A stretch of 64,000 bases of DNA from Ischnura elegans (Eukaryota > Arthropoda > Insecta > Odonata > Coenagrionidae): contig NC_060259.1 in assembly GCF_921293095.1 (NCBI RefSeq), positions 45,117,812 through 45,181,811 of the forward strand. The letters are read 5' to 3'. How positions within the stretch are numbered: position 1 is the stretch's first letter; the number at the start of each line of letters is the position of its first letter. Below are positions 1 to 11,339 of this stretch, in pieces. A program made the position numbers and the translations under genes. A model generated the notes under the pieces. It was given only the letters and a program-made list of their open reading frames with translations. It made no database searches and was not told where the DNA came from.

Positions 1-1958
1 GAAACAATCCAGATGCTGGTTGCTGTGGCTCAAGTCCTCCTAATAATTCCAGGGAAAGTAGCCAAGCAAATTTTGATCTTTCAAATGTCTCTTGATGTTA
101 AAAGTCTTAAAGATTTTGGCTCTTTACAATGTGATGTGTCAAAAATCAACTTCAAACCCTGATATGGGTCAATAGCTTTGTACAGACTTTTTTTTACCAT
201 TTATGAAATGCCCCAATATGAAAGGCTGTGTAAATTTTTTCATATCATAATATTATATATTCAGAGATGTATATTTTTTCAAACTGAACTTAGCTGTATG
301 TGACAGAAATGCATAGGTCGGTTTTCTGGCACCGGAAGAGCTAACTTGTCAGGAGTGTAAAACCTACAGATTTTACAAATAGCAAATTTCATGAGTGAGT
401 ATACTTACTGCAATCCATTGATTTAAAGTTCAACTGATTCAGGAATTATATAGTGGAAGTTTGACCACCTTTCATTTCAATACTATTGACCTTACTTGAA
501 CCTGGGCTTCTGTTGCGTTTTGTTTTGAAGCACATGGTATGAATTGGAAGGTTTTGGGTTCAAGTCCTGTTCTATGCAAAGTACTTTTACTCTCTGGTGT
601 AGTTCACATGTCTATGATCTTCAGCTGTCAACTTTCTGTAGCAGCTGTTGTCTTCCCACTGTGGAATTTATGAGAATTTAGTATCTAATAAGATATGGGA
701 TCTGTTGTGATAGTATCAGTGGTAATGATGACCTATTACCATTCAATTTTGGCCTTTAAACACAGCAATGGAATGCTTACCTTTATTTCTAAGAGATTAT
801 TGTGTATTTTCACTCAAAAATGTTGTAGTTTTAATTTAATTTCTCTGCCTTTCTGCCATTTTTTTTATTTTATCAAGAAGGTCACCTTGGTTTTATGGCA
901 TTGAGAAAATCAACCAAAAGTCCTTCCACTCTGGCTGTTAAGCATAGTTTATCTTGCCATTTCTTCATTCCAGAGGAAATTTTTTAACGGAACCTTTAGC
1001 AATATGCATATTTCTTGCCACTCTTGCTTTTTAATGGGGTCGATTTGTGGGTTTAGAAATCTACCCTACTGCAAACCTGAATGCCACAAAAACTTACATC
1101 AGAAAGTTGCAGTGATGGTGCTCGTAATATCCTATTTTTCCTTTATCTGCAAGTGGCTGGCAGAAAGCATGAAATCACATTTTTTTAGCTTCTTTGTACA
1201 GCTTTTAGATCATGTGCATCATGCTCTTTATCATGGATTTTTTATATTTCTGTCCAAATCTCTAGAATCGGCCAGAAACCTACTCATGCCTACTTCATCC
1301 TCCCTATAGGTTGTAATAATTCCAATAGTTCCTATTTGAAATGAATGAGTCTTTCAAGGAATGCAATATATTTTGCAAGGATATATTCCCCTCTCCCTCA
1401 AAATATAAGTTCATGAAAGTGTCTTTAGGGCTCTATTTGCATTAAGTTCTGGTTAATGAAAATGAAACTGCTGATTCCACATAAATGTCTCGTGAGACTC
1501 CAAGAACAGGCTGCTGATCAGCAAAAACTGAGCTGGTGAATTGGAGGACTCACAGGGTGGAATGGGAACACTTTGTTAGGCAATGTGTTGAATAAGGCTG
1601 ATGTCTTAAATATTGTAGAAATGTTAACTACTTTTGATGAGGTATACATTTTATTCATTCATCTTCTAATGAATCCAAAATAGTAGGCTGGTATCAGGCT
1701 TAAATTCACACTCCGAGAAAAATCACTCAGATTATCTTCCCTAAATCCCTTCTTCTGGTCATGTAAACACTCTTTAAAATTCATTTACCTTAAATTTCAC
1801 TATGCATAACATTCACTCATATACTACATGCAGGACAGCCTTGGAAATTTGACTGCATAAATTTATTTTTCAGAACAAATGCAATTCTTATATTTTTTGA
1901 TGCTTGCCTCTGTGTTAGTGGCGTTAAATCTTTTCCTGCTATAGGTAGAGAGAGAAGC
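1..1958. other. Intergenic DNA, nothing recognised
   Basis: AT-rich sequence with short open frames only (largest 101 codons at 1004-1309). No conserved motif, splice-linked exon or mobile-element terminus could be supported. A solitary B-box-like match near 572-582 has no convincing tRNA body. Confidence 0.6.
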
Positions 1959-3777
1959 ACCGTATAAGCACGTGTAAGAGACGCACTCCTATTTTGAGCA
2001 TCAGAGCTAAAGAAAAAAAATTTTGCAGCATTTTTTTAACCTATCACGCGGTGTTGCAAGACGTACGCCTGGACTTTCGACAGTTCTCAAATTTTCCTCA
2101 TTCAACACTAAAAATTTACATGGCATTTTTTCAGCTAAATTTACGTATTTATATGTATGGCACTCGGAGATAAGAAAGTATACATTTGTAGCCTTAACCT
2201 TATAATGCTTACTAGGTATAGTCGGATCGGATACCTCAGATCCAAATATCCATGGCTAATGCCCTTCACCTTATACTTCGGATCCAAATCCGTGGAAGAA
2301 ATAGAATCTGAATCCAAAATTTTAAATCAATGCTTTCGTGAATGCAATGTCCCAGTAGAATGAGTAGGAAGAGTCCCGATCCCCTCTTCGCATAAGCCGT
2401 TGTTCTACGATGCTTGTCCTACTCACGAAAAATTTTGTTTAAACGCTCTCGTAGGAGTATTGCAACAGATTGCAGCCGTGGAAAATTATAAGGCGAAACA
2501 TGAAAGGCACATAGGTTGAATCTTCCCAAGAGATTGGACAACAATTGGGGGAATCTCAGTGCCTTAGGGTAATAATCACGTCGTAGATTTCACGGAACCA
2601 CACTCGGCCCGCCATCAGCCAATGCCTCTGCTGTTTTTTTTCCTTTCCGAGACCCCACAGACCATAAATCTCTTGCCTCAAAAGAAAAATATCAAGTTAC
2701 ACGGGAACAATGGGAACGTGTTTCATCCCTACCCCATCTCACTAAATGACCTATTTCGGTCTACCAGCTTCAATTCTCCCAGTTTCTGGAGGCCAAATCC
2801 TAGAATGAGTCACCTACTGAACTCGAAGATATCTCGATAGCTTTCGGCAATTGTGTGATTGTATGACACGCACGAGGTTCAAAAAAGAATGAGACTTAAC
2901 GCGACGCATATCTGACTGTATTTAAGTTTTTTATGCATAGCATAAGTGCATTCAAACAGGAAGAGATGGACTTGAAGCTTCAAGCAATGCAAACTGCGTA
3001 TATCACATTGCTGCGCCTTTGCCCCTTTGCTTTGTAGGCAACTATGTCACATGCAAGATTGGACTTGATCTTTCCTTGCTCCTTCGCTCGTAGCTTGAAA
3101 GACGGAGGGAGCGCACTCCTTCCCCTTGGCCCGTCCTTCAGCGCTCTTCACTTATAAGCATTTCCGATTTCTTATATCCACCATTTAGTCCAGTAATGTA
3201 CACACTCGTTCGAATTTTTTAAAGCACAGGTTTTGACACCAATATAATTTTCAGTTGCAATAATCCTTATAATAGCACCTGATGATGATTTTTGAAAAAT
3301 CAGGTCCTTAGCGTAATGGAAATCACTCGGCAAGACAGATGTTGACTATTTACCAGGTATTGTCCTACAAAACTACGCATTTCTCTACATTTGATTTGGG
3401 ATTACTATTTCAGTATAAATGCCCACTCATGGCAGTAAATTTAGTGCGCCCTCGGAGCGAAAAACCGTGTGTGATCTTTTTCATGTTCACCTCTGAGGTA
3501 CCGACGTGATGGCATGATTCTTACGAGCAAGAAAAGCATACCGGAACAGTTTTAAAGTATGTCTAAGGGGGAAACTCCTCTGTCTGCTGCATGTTTTTGA
3601 CCTTAGGTTTCAGATGACTGACTCACACTGAAAACCAAGACCACTCAATTTCCCTTTGGACTTGCGACCCTTGAATGGGAGGGGTGGGGAATAAGAAGTT
3701 TGTGTAAGTGGCGCACCCTCATTTTCAGCTGCAATTTCTGGGAAAAAAGGTGCGCCTTGTACACGCGCTTATACGGT
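1959..3777 (+). mobile_element. Non-autonomous TIR element, copy A
   Basis: Bounded by imperfect terminal inverted repeats: left ACCGTATAAGCACGTGTAAG, right complement ACCGTATAAGCGCGTGTAC. It aligns along most of its length with 29849-31383 and with 35605-39060, so it is a multicopy family. The right terminus also holds an internal inverted pair (GTGTAAGTGGCGCACC against GGTGCGCCTTGTACAC). No coding capacity beyond short frames and no convincing target duplication. The superfamily is not identified. Confidence 0.75.
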
Positions 3778-4300
3778 ATTTTTATAAATAAGGAGCTCAC
3801 TTTTTGTATAAAGCATTCAATTCTTTGAAAAAAACTATGCATGATGCTCATGTTTACTTAAAAGTCTAAGGTACATGAAATTCTGGCATTTTATTGTGAC
3901 GAACTTACTCATGAGAAATCATTTTTCAACCTTTTATCTTGAACCTACTCCTTGCACACTCAAGATAAAAGATAGGGGTGTCCTCCATTTGAACTCTGAG
4001 CATGAAAACATGGTCTCTTCTCCCTTTCCTCCTGGGTTATCCCTTTTTCCCTGGCTCAAGGTTCTTATACTATTGAGAGAGACTAGCGTTTAAATTTTTC
4101 AGTGGAAGTTGTTTTGGAGCTTGCCCATGGGGGTTGTGGGAGGGTGCATTTAAAAAAACCAGTTGCCTTTCATCCTCTGAAATTAAGTACCATAGAAGTC
4201 CAATTTAACCTGTTCTAAGGATTCCTGGTAAAAAAAACTCATTGTAATACAAACTCATTATAGAGGTCCATCAAAAATTGCTTCTTTTTACAGTTATTAA

Positions 4301-4531
4301 CCCTTTAACTGCACAAATAAGCTGAAATAGGCTACTGAGGGTTCCAGGCGGCTACTGAAGGGCAATAAAAATAAAAAGAGGAGTAAAAGATGTCTGCATG
4401 ACATCTACTTGTCAAAGGAACTTCTAAGCACGCATAGACTGGGAGAGTAGAAGAATAGTTCAAATCGTCAATAGACGATGGGAGCAGTCTGCTAAGGCGA
4501 TCGCTTATAGACGATGGGAGCAGGTTAAGGG
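4301..4531. mobile_element. piggyBac-type MITE (231 bp)
   Basis: Terminal inverted repeats CCCTTTAACTGC and, on the other strand, CCCTTAACCTGC, flanked by TTAA on the left and TAAA on the right, a one-base decay of a TTAA target duplication. The right half contains a direct repeat of TAGACGATGGGAGCAG. Assignment to piggyBac rests on the TTAA duplication and CCC-type termini. Confidence 0.6.
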
Positions 4532-4638
4532 TAAAGGTATAAAAAGTTGAAGTTTTGCCTTATTTACGTGTTACACATTGACTTCGAGGGCATAACATCT
4601 AGTACCATGAGCCTCGGTACAATTGCCATGGGAATTAA

Positions 4639-4710
4639 GGATCTTGTATAGCGTAGTGGTCTGCGCAGTGGCCTGTAGAGCCAAAGGTCCGTGGTTTGAT
4701 TCCAGGTCCA
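4639..4710 (+). repeat. tRNA-Tyr-like SINE head or tRNA pseudogene
   Basis: Contains an A box TAGCGTAGTGG (4649-4659) and a B box variant GGTTTGATTCC (4693-4703) at tRNA-like spacing. An anticodon arm has a GGC/GCC stem and loop CTGTAGA, which would read GTA (Tyr). The acceptor stem and T stem do not pair well, so it is a tRNA-derived repeat rather than a functional tRNA gene. Confidence 0.5.
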
Positions 4711-5125
4711 AGGGAACTTTTTCTCGTGGTAATTCATGTATATTTCAGCAGTGTTCATACGGCAGGCTTTGAAATATTGCACAAGTCTAATGGTTCTAAA
4801 GAGTACAGGATTTCCAGAACCAAAACTACAGTTGGAAACAGTGATGGATAATGGTTGTTATTTCAGGGGTAAGGTATAGTATTCAAAGTTGTTCAAGGTT
4901 TTTTATCATCCTGCCATGGGAAACTATTGTTTGTGAGAGAAAACTTGGAGTATCTGGAATTATTGATGCAAACATGACAAATTAACTTTGTTGATTGGCA
5001 GCTTCTTGGTGCTATGGGAAGGAAGTATCAAGCTATCACAAGGATGATGAAAGCAAATGTACCACCTAAATTTTATGGATGTTACAGGATTTCCGGATGC
5101 TTTTTATGAACCATGTAATACTAAA

Positions 5126-5432
5126 GGGGATCGGGTTGGTGTGGCGGCTAAAGTGTTGGCTTCCCACCTGGTGGGCCCAGGTTCAATTCCCGGCAGTGGC
5201 AGAGAATTTTCAGAGACTGCCCAATCCCTGCTTGAATGTTGTGTGGAGGACATTTCAAGAGCAACACTCCGTCCGTCGTATGGGACGCTAAGCCGTGGTC
5301 CCCTTGGCACCTTTCGTTAAGAGCAGGCAAATGCCGACACCGGGTTTCTCTTCACCCTTCCTTCCATACCCTTCCCTCATGGTGCAAATGGCCTCGGCTG
5401 TCAGTCGCCTCCTCCAATCACCATACTGCTAC
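5126..5432 (+). mobile_element. tRNA-derived SINE with 12-bp target duplication
   Basis: A 307-bp insertion bracketed by identical TGTAATACTAAA at 5114-5125 and 5433-5444. The 5' part has a tRNA-like head with a consensus B box GGTTCAATTCC; the body is GC-richer than its surroundings and has no poly(A) tail, ending in an ACTGCTAC-type tail. The target duplication shows insertion by target-primed reverse transcription, presumably driven by a LINE encoded elsewhere. Transcription would be by RNA polymerase III. Confidence 0.88.
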
Positions 5433-5444
5433 TGTAATACTAAA

Positions 5445-7211
5445 AATGCTGTACATACTTTCTGGAATCCTCAAATTTGTGAAAGGTCAAAAATTATGTG
5501 ATTCAGGTTCAATAGATTGGTAATAAGATACTAAAATTGTTTGCTAGTTTTGCTAACTTTTCTGGAAAATAAGAACTGGAGACAGTGAGACAGTTTGCAA
5601 CTGTGAACCTGGCAATCCATGTGCTGTAGCTTAGAGAAATATTGTTACACATATATCAATTTGAATGTGTTATATTGGATAAGCTCTACCTCAACCTTTA
5701 AAGTCTTTCTAAAGGGAGGCCATTACTGTGTGGATATGATCATCTTTCAGTGCCATTTTTTCTTACCAAAAATGCAGTGTTTGTGATCAAATTGTTCCTA
5801 AATTGTGCTAATACTGTATAGGTAAATTGAATCCCACATATTAAGCTTTTGTCAATACAATCATTGAAATTTTGTACCATGATTGTGTTGTATACATATT
5901 TTGTATGTTAGAGCACTTAAGTAGGCACAATGCAACCCCTAAATTTCAAGTCAATGCATTACTTCCTTACCCTTTATGTTATCTTAATAATGATTTACAT
6001 GATTTTATATATACAATGTGATATTAAGTTTTTATTCTTTTCAATTATCAAAAACTGTTGTAAAATGAAGAGGGAGCCAGTAATTACAACAAAGCAAAAT
6101 ATGGCTGTATATATTGGTTTATTTTTCATTCCATTATGAATTGGATTGTTAGCCAATGATACCACATAGGCTATCTATTTAAAAACTTTACGTGAATTGT
6201 TGAATTGCCTTATTGAGCTGAGGCCTTCTAGGGATCTATAACATTGTATGAAGTAGGAAATTGGCGAATGTGGTAAAAGGAAACACTTTGATGGAATCTG
6301 AAAAAAATTGGTAAAAATCAGCAAAATGTAAAATCCCAGAATGCGTAATTGGTATTCTATTGCATGTATAATTTTGTTTCTGGCCTTAACCAAATCTTAA
6401 TTTTTCCTTTGTTTTGCAGAATAAGGTAATATCTGAAATATAAAATAAGTGAACAGAATATTTTGTATCTATGAATTATGTTACATGTATGGACCTCATT
6501 TCTACTTTACATACGGGACTGTTTACATGCTATCTCAAATATTGAAGTATAATAAAAATAGCTAAACACATGAAGCATTTAAGAAATTACTTAATCCTTT
6601 TTCATATTTTTTTGAAAATTTAATGGTATGATATCAGTTTTGTCTGGTTAAGCAATTACTTACTATAAAAATCAGTTACCAAGCTCTTTATTGCCCATTT
6701 TTTGAATTAAATACTTAGCTGATTTAGTATTCATGGCTCTTGACTACATGAAGTACTGTCATGCCAGTAGGTATATTTCTTATTTGTTTGTATTTAGGTT
6801 GGCTTTGTACACAACTTTTTCTAATTCATTCAAAACATATTCATTATATATTTAATTCAGTCATTTCTGTTTTCTGCAGAGTTACATCTGACATAATATC
6901 CTAGTGAAAGGATTTTTGTTGGAAACTCTCAGTGGACTCAGCATAGCTGTAAAGTTTTGCTCTTGTAAGGCAAAAATCTGACCTGTTGAGTTGTGATATA
7001 TCTCGTAAGCACCAGATAAAATACTTATATCACATGTCCTTATACATGGCTGTGGATTATTAACATACCTATTTAGCTTAGCAATCAGGGCGTGTATCAA
7101 CATATGAGCTATTAATAGCACCAGAAATACCTAGGATTCTGAAAGCTGGAGACTGCATTTTGAGTGAAGTAGGCATTGGTGGATAAACCATCCACATATG
7201 TCTTCCCTACT
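5445..7211. other. Intergenic AT-rich DNA, nothing recognised
   Basis: No conserved open frame, inverted-repeat termini or tRNA-like boxes were found. Open frames are all under 80 codons and interrupted. Confidence 0.5.
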
Positions 7212-7215
7212 TTAA

Positions 7216-7531
7216 CGCTTTTATTACCAGCCTATTTTGCCTGGTATGCTGAAGAATGCCAGGGCTTTTTTTGGTGAATTTATAGGTTTGCGCTTAACAA
7301 GTTACATAAAGCCTAATATGCATATTCAGAAACTATTTCTTTTGTTAATTGGCTCCCAAAACTTATGGGTAAGTTAAATCATGACAGATACTAAAAATAG
7401 TTACCAAAGCTACAAGAAACACAAAAAAATGAAAGGCATGAGTGTAAAAAATCCTGGCCTATACATCGGCCCTTGAAACTCTTCGCACATACCCCTCGGG
7501 CTGATGGATCGGCTTGCTGGCACTATAAGGG
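7216..7531. mobile_element. piggyBac-type MITE (316 bp)
   Basis: Flanked by perfect TTAA at 7212-7215 and 7532-7535. Terminal inverted repeats are CGCTTTTATTACCAGC on the left and CCCTTATAGTGCCAGC as the complement on the right, 12 of 16 matching. No coding capacity. Confidence 0.65.
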
Positions 7532-8039
7532 TTAAAAAGCCTCAGAAAAATGAAGACGTCAGCAATCACTGAAATCAGCTCTGACCTTGTCCTATTATCT
7601 GGTGTCTGTTTTGGATTGTATATGCTAGCTGTTAGGCTCATATTCAGGACATCCTCAATCTTTGTTAATTTCAAAATGTCTATGAACATCTATATTCTCT
7701 ATGATGCATCATCCACTTCCCTTAGATTTGGTCCTCCTTCCATTTAAGGTAAGGCTTCTCCAAATATGATATCTATATTCATTACATCACTAATTTTCTG
7801 ATATGTATTCACTGAAAACATCATTTTATTTTATCGGTCCATCTTTCTAGTGCGGAACATATTGTCAGCCTGCAATGTATTTAGTAAAAAATTCTATAGT
7901 ATACAATGAAAGAGATTAGGCTGATTTATAGAAAAATAGCCATTAATATATATTGCGATCAATGAAAAAATTAGCTTCGCAGCATAAGTCTTTCATAGAA
8001 AAAAATAGCGAGGAACTGACGTCATCCATCGTTCTTATC

Positions 8040-8555
8040 AGTTCACCAGATTCGTTTCTTGTGTGACAATGGAATGCAATGGCCTCAGATGGATATTACT
8101 ACCGCAGTAATTGCTATAACAGAATCACTGAGATATTGACATTGAATGCACCCCATTCTGTTTGATATTCACGGTTCCACTTACAAGTGAATCGTGAAAA
8201 TATCACACTTTTTGCATACTATCGCGGACAGTGGCGCAGCGAGAGAGCACCCCTGGGGGGTTTTTGGGATAAATCCCCCCACGATGCCCCAAGGATATAT
8301 GAAATATCCCTCAGAATGTCGTAAACTCACCATTTTGAACCATATATCTTAAAATTCGGCCATCTATTAATCTCGCACCTACCGCTTATCCTGGTGGGTA
8401 TTCCATACCCCCACACATCCGGTATTAGGTGCACCTAAACCCCCCAGCCTTCATTCCTAGCTGCGCCCCTGATGGCGGATACTCCTTGGTGCCCTTTTTT
8501 GTCCCTTCTTCCTATTATCGCACCAGTGGTGAACATACCATGTTATTTCTATGAA
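8040..8555 (+). repeat. Direct repeat, left copy (interrupted)
   Basis: Matches 15690-15985 through the segment around CGTTTCTTGTGTGACAATGG and again after the MITE at 8480 (ACTCCTTGGTGCCC). The two copies bracket about 7.1 kb of CpG-richer DNA. The left copy is interrupted by a 243-bp MITE that is absent from the right copy. Could be paired ends of a larger element or a segmental duplication. Confidence 0.75.
8229..8471. mobile_element. hAT-like MITE (243 bp)
   Basis: Terminal inverted repeats CAGTGGCGCAGC and CAGGGGCGCAGC (complement of the right end), 11 of 12 matching, inside an 8-bp target duplication ATCGCGGA/ATGGCGGA with one difference. The paralogous repeat at 15910-15925 lacks the insertion and shows the uninterrupted site. 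TIR start and 8-bp duplication fit hAT. Confidence 0.82.
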
Positions 8556-9288
8556 CGCCGCCGGCGTACATAACTGGAATCTCACGCTAAGTGCTCTAAC
8601 GAATGATTAATTGCTAAATGTTTCCACGAATCGGACTCCACGAAGTATAACAAATATGCCGAAGTCCTCCGTTATCCGTATTAGCCAACGGGAATTTGTA
8701 GAAGAGCTCCAATTCCAAACAATTGGAGGCTGATTTCTATTCGAGAATCCAGACAAGGGAGACGCCAACTATCGGCCGAATTCGAAAGTAGAGCTTCGAG
8801 GGAACCATAGGTGGCTAGGCATTTACCGCAGGAAGCCACGTTGATCAAGCATTGGTATTGTTCGGTATTCTCGGATTCTGTAGTTATTTTGTTGACATGA
8901 AGCTATCATTACGTCGTAAGCAATATATTTTATCCATTGATATTGTGTTCGAGGCTTTTAAGTTGGTTTTCATTGCTACAATTCGTCACTCAACTGTGAC
9001 GTTGGTAATATAGAAACCACGTTGCGAAATCATAGGCATTGTAGGGGCTTATTACGTAAGTCATAACTCCGGAGCTATGGAGCTATAAGAGTTATGATGG
9101 CTGCCATAGCTCAATTTGCGATTACAGTAGTCAAAATAACTCCGATAGGAGTTGCGAACTGGAGCTATCTCGGGGCTGGAATAACGCAGGCTTCTGACCC
9201 GTCCTTATGATAACTCCAGCCCGATTTCCTTCGGTTCTCAACTGTCATTTGTTGATTTCTGCCGTCGGAAGGTCGGAATCTGAAGGAT

Positions 9289-9600
9289 TTGGCAATGGAT
9301 GGACCAATAAACATATGTATATATTTGGCGAAGGATGACGAGGGTGTTTGCGGAGTATACATATATGTAAGAAGAAGGAGGCATCTGACATTAGAAATGA
9401 GACGAATAAGGGGTTCCCACAATCCGATCGAATTAGATGAAGACCATTTTCGAATGTTTTTCAGAGTGTCGAAAAACACTTTTCAATATCTCTGCCGGTC
9501 TCTGGGACCCACACTAAGGAAACGCAGAATATCACTAAGCGTGGAAAAACAGATAAATATTATTGAAGAGTTTTCATTATATCACTATGGGCGTGTGTAA
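9289..9600 (+). pseudogene. Harbinger-like transposase fragment, plus arm
   Basis: Open frame of 103 residues with HNPIELDEDHFRMFFRVSK and FQYLCRSLGPTLRKR, the pattern at the N-terminal side of PIF/Harbinger DDE transposases (E-L-x-x-x-x-F-x-x-x-F-R-x-x-K then L-x-x-x-L). The catalytic domain is absent. It is the left arm of an inverted duplication with 9610-9918. Confidence 0.65.
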
Positions 9601-9931
9601 TGTTGAATCTTCTTATTCTGCGTTTCCTTAGTGTGGGTCCCAGAGACCGGCAGAGATATTGAAAAATGTGTTTCGACACTCTGAAAAACATTGGAAAATG
9701 GTCTTCATCTAATTCGATCGGATTGTGGGAAACCCTTATTCGTCTCATTTCTAATGTCAGATGCCTCCTTCTTACATACTCCGCAAACACCCTCATCATC
9801 CTTCCCCAATATATGTTTATTGGTCGATCCATTGCCTTATCTTTCAGATTCCGACAGCAGACATCAACAAATGACAGATGAGAAGCGAAGGAAATCGGGC
9901 TGGAGTTTTCATAAGGCATTTTTATTTTCAT
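9560..9931 (-). pseudogene. Harbinger-like transposase fragment, minus arm
   Basis: Open frame of 123 residues on the minus strand carrying the same HNPIELDEDHF and FQYLCRSLGPTLRKR segments as the plus-strand copy, with a few substitutions and small deletions. The two copies face each other around position 9570-9610, so a transcript through either strand would fold into a long hairpin. Confidence 0.65.
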
Positions 9932-11339
9932 TATTGGTGTTATTGGTATTTAAAAATATGTCGGTGTGTGTGCAAATATCTTCGTTCTTTGTAGGCATCT
10001 GTCAATCTCAGTAGCACATTTTTGTTAATTGTCGATGAAATATTAAGGTTTGTCACCCCACATTTTATTTATTGTTGCCTCCCCGTTTATTCCTTGGAAT
10101 ACGCCAAGGACAAAGCTTCTGTGGTCACTCATAAAATTAGTGAGCACCACATACTGCTTCCTGCTCATTTTCTCCGACCTTTGCCGGTATCTAAAATTGT
10201 ATTCATTGCCATAATAGTAACATGGGCAGAGAATAGGTTTGGATTCGACGATAAATGAATGACTGCATACATTGGATGACATATAACTGTATATGAATAA
10301 GCTTTAAAGTATAAACATTTCAACAATGTAGTTTATATTAATTATTTCACGGATTTCACGTTAAATTACGAAATACAAGTTTGGGACTCCATTCCGAAAT
10401 TCACGTTAAACCCGTCTGCTCAGAAACATTTACTATCGGATACCTAAGCTCCTATTGGTTGACTCATTTCTGGAGATTTGCTTTCCGAATTTTCCATAGC
10501 CACTGTAGCTCCGCATTCTTTCGGAGACTTCTCGTAACTCCTGCCGGTACGTAATAGGGTTGGAGCTACAAATCAAAACAAATCCGGGCGGAGTTACAGA
10601 TAGCTCTAGCTCCGAGTAAAAGTTACGTAATAGGCCCCGTAGGGTATATTCAGTTTTCCCTGGATAAATTGTTAGTGTTAAGCTTCGATAACTTCGTAAG
10701 TAATGTATTTTATGCATTTATATGGACGGCAAAAACAATTTTTTGACCCCTGATACCATTCCTGCTAATTATTAGGCAAAATGACCTCCTGAATCCGAAC
10801 ATGACATCCGCTTTCCTCCATCACCCACCATTTACAGGGGGAAGCCCCCACTCTAATTGTCATCACTTTGATATGTCTTGGAGGAATGAAAAGGATTATA
10901 TTAGAATTTATATTTCTTATTAGGTTTTTAATGGTGAAAAGTTCTAAAACATGATAATTAATGGTAAGGTTGTCGATTTGGGGGGATTGGTTTCCGTTAA
11001 TGATTTAAAAAAACCCATTAAAATGATCAACCTTTCCTTTTTTCGCAATTTTTTCACTTATTTTCTTCATTTTTCAGCTCCCATTTTATTTTTCCATGCC
11101 CCAAATATCCTAAAATGATGGAAAAATATACATATCAACAGATTATATCAGCAGTAATAAAAAAAATTAGGTACACGGCATAGAAAAAATAATGAAAATG
11201 TGTGCCAACAGTTGAGAAGGTACGCTACCATGCTGGTGCCCTCAATACCACACGCGCATCAACAAAGAGAAAAATAACCAGTGTGAAGTGAGGTAGAAGT
11301 TTCTCATGCAAAAACAGCAGTAGGCCTAATATATCAGCA

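Larger units (their letters stand above)
9044..10638. mobile_element. PIF/Harbinger-type element with 3-bp GTA duplication
   Basis: Ends GGGGCTTATTACGTAA and, as complement, GGGGCCTATTACGTAA, flanked by GTA at 9041-9043 and 10639-10641. Both subterminal regions are rich in GGAGCTA/AACTCC words. The 3-bp target duplication and the internal Harbinger-like transposase fragments agree on the family. No intact transposase remains. Confidence 0.78.

Noticed and set aside
560..600. B-box-like GGTTCAAGTCC near 572
   Set aside because: No A box or cloverleaf arms at the right distance. One 11-base match is expected by chance.
9289..9931. Two Harbinger frames read as host genes
   Set aside because: They are inverted copies of one another inside an element with matching termini and a 3-bp target duplication, and lack the catalytic domain.
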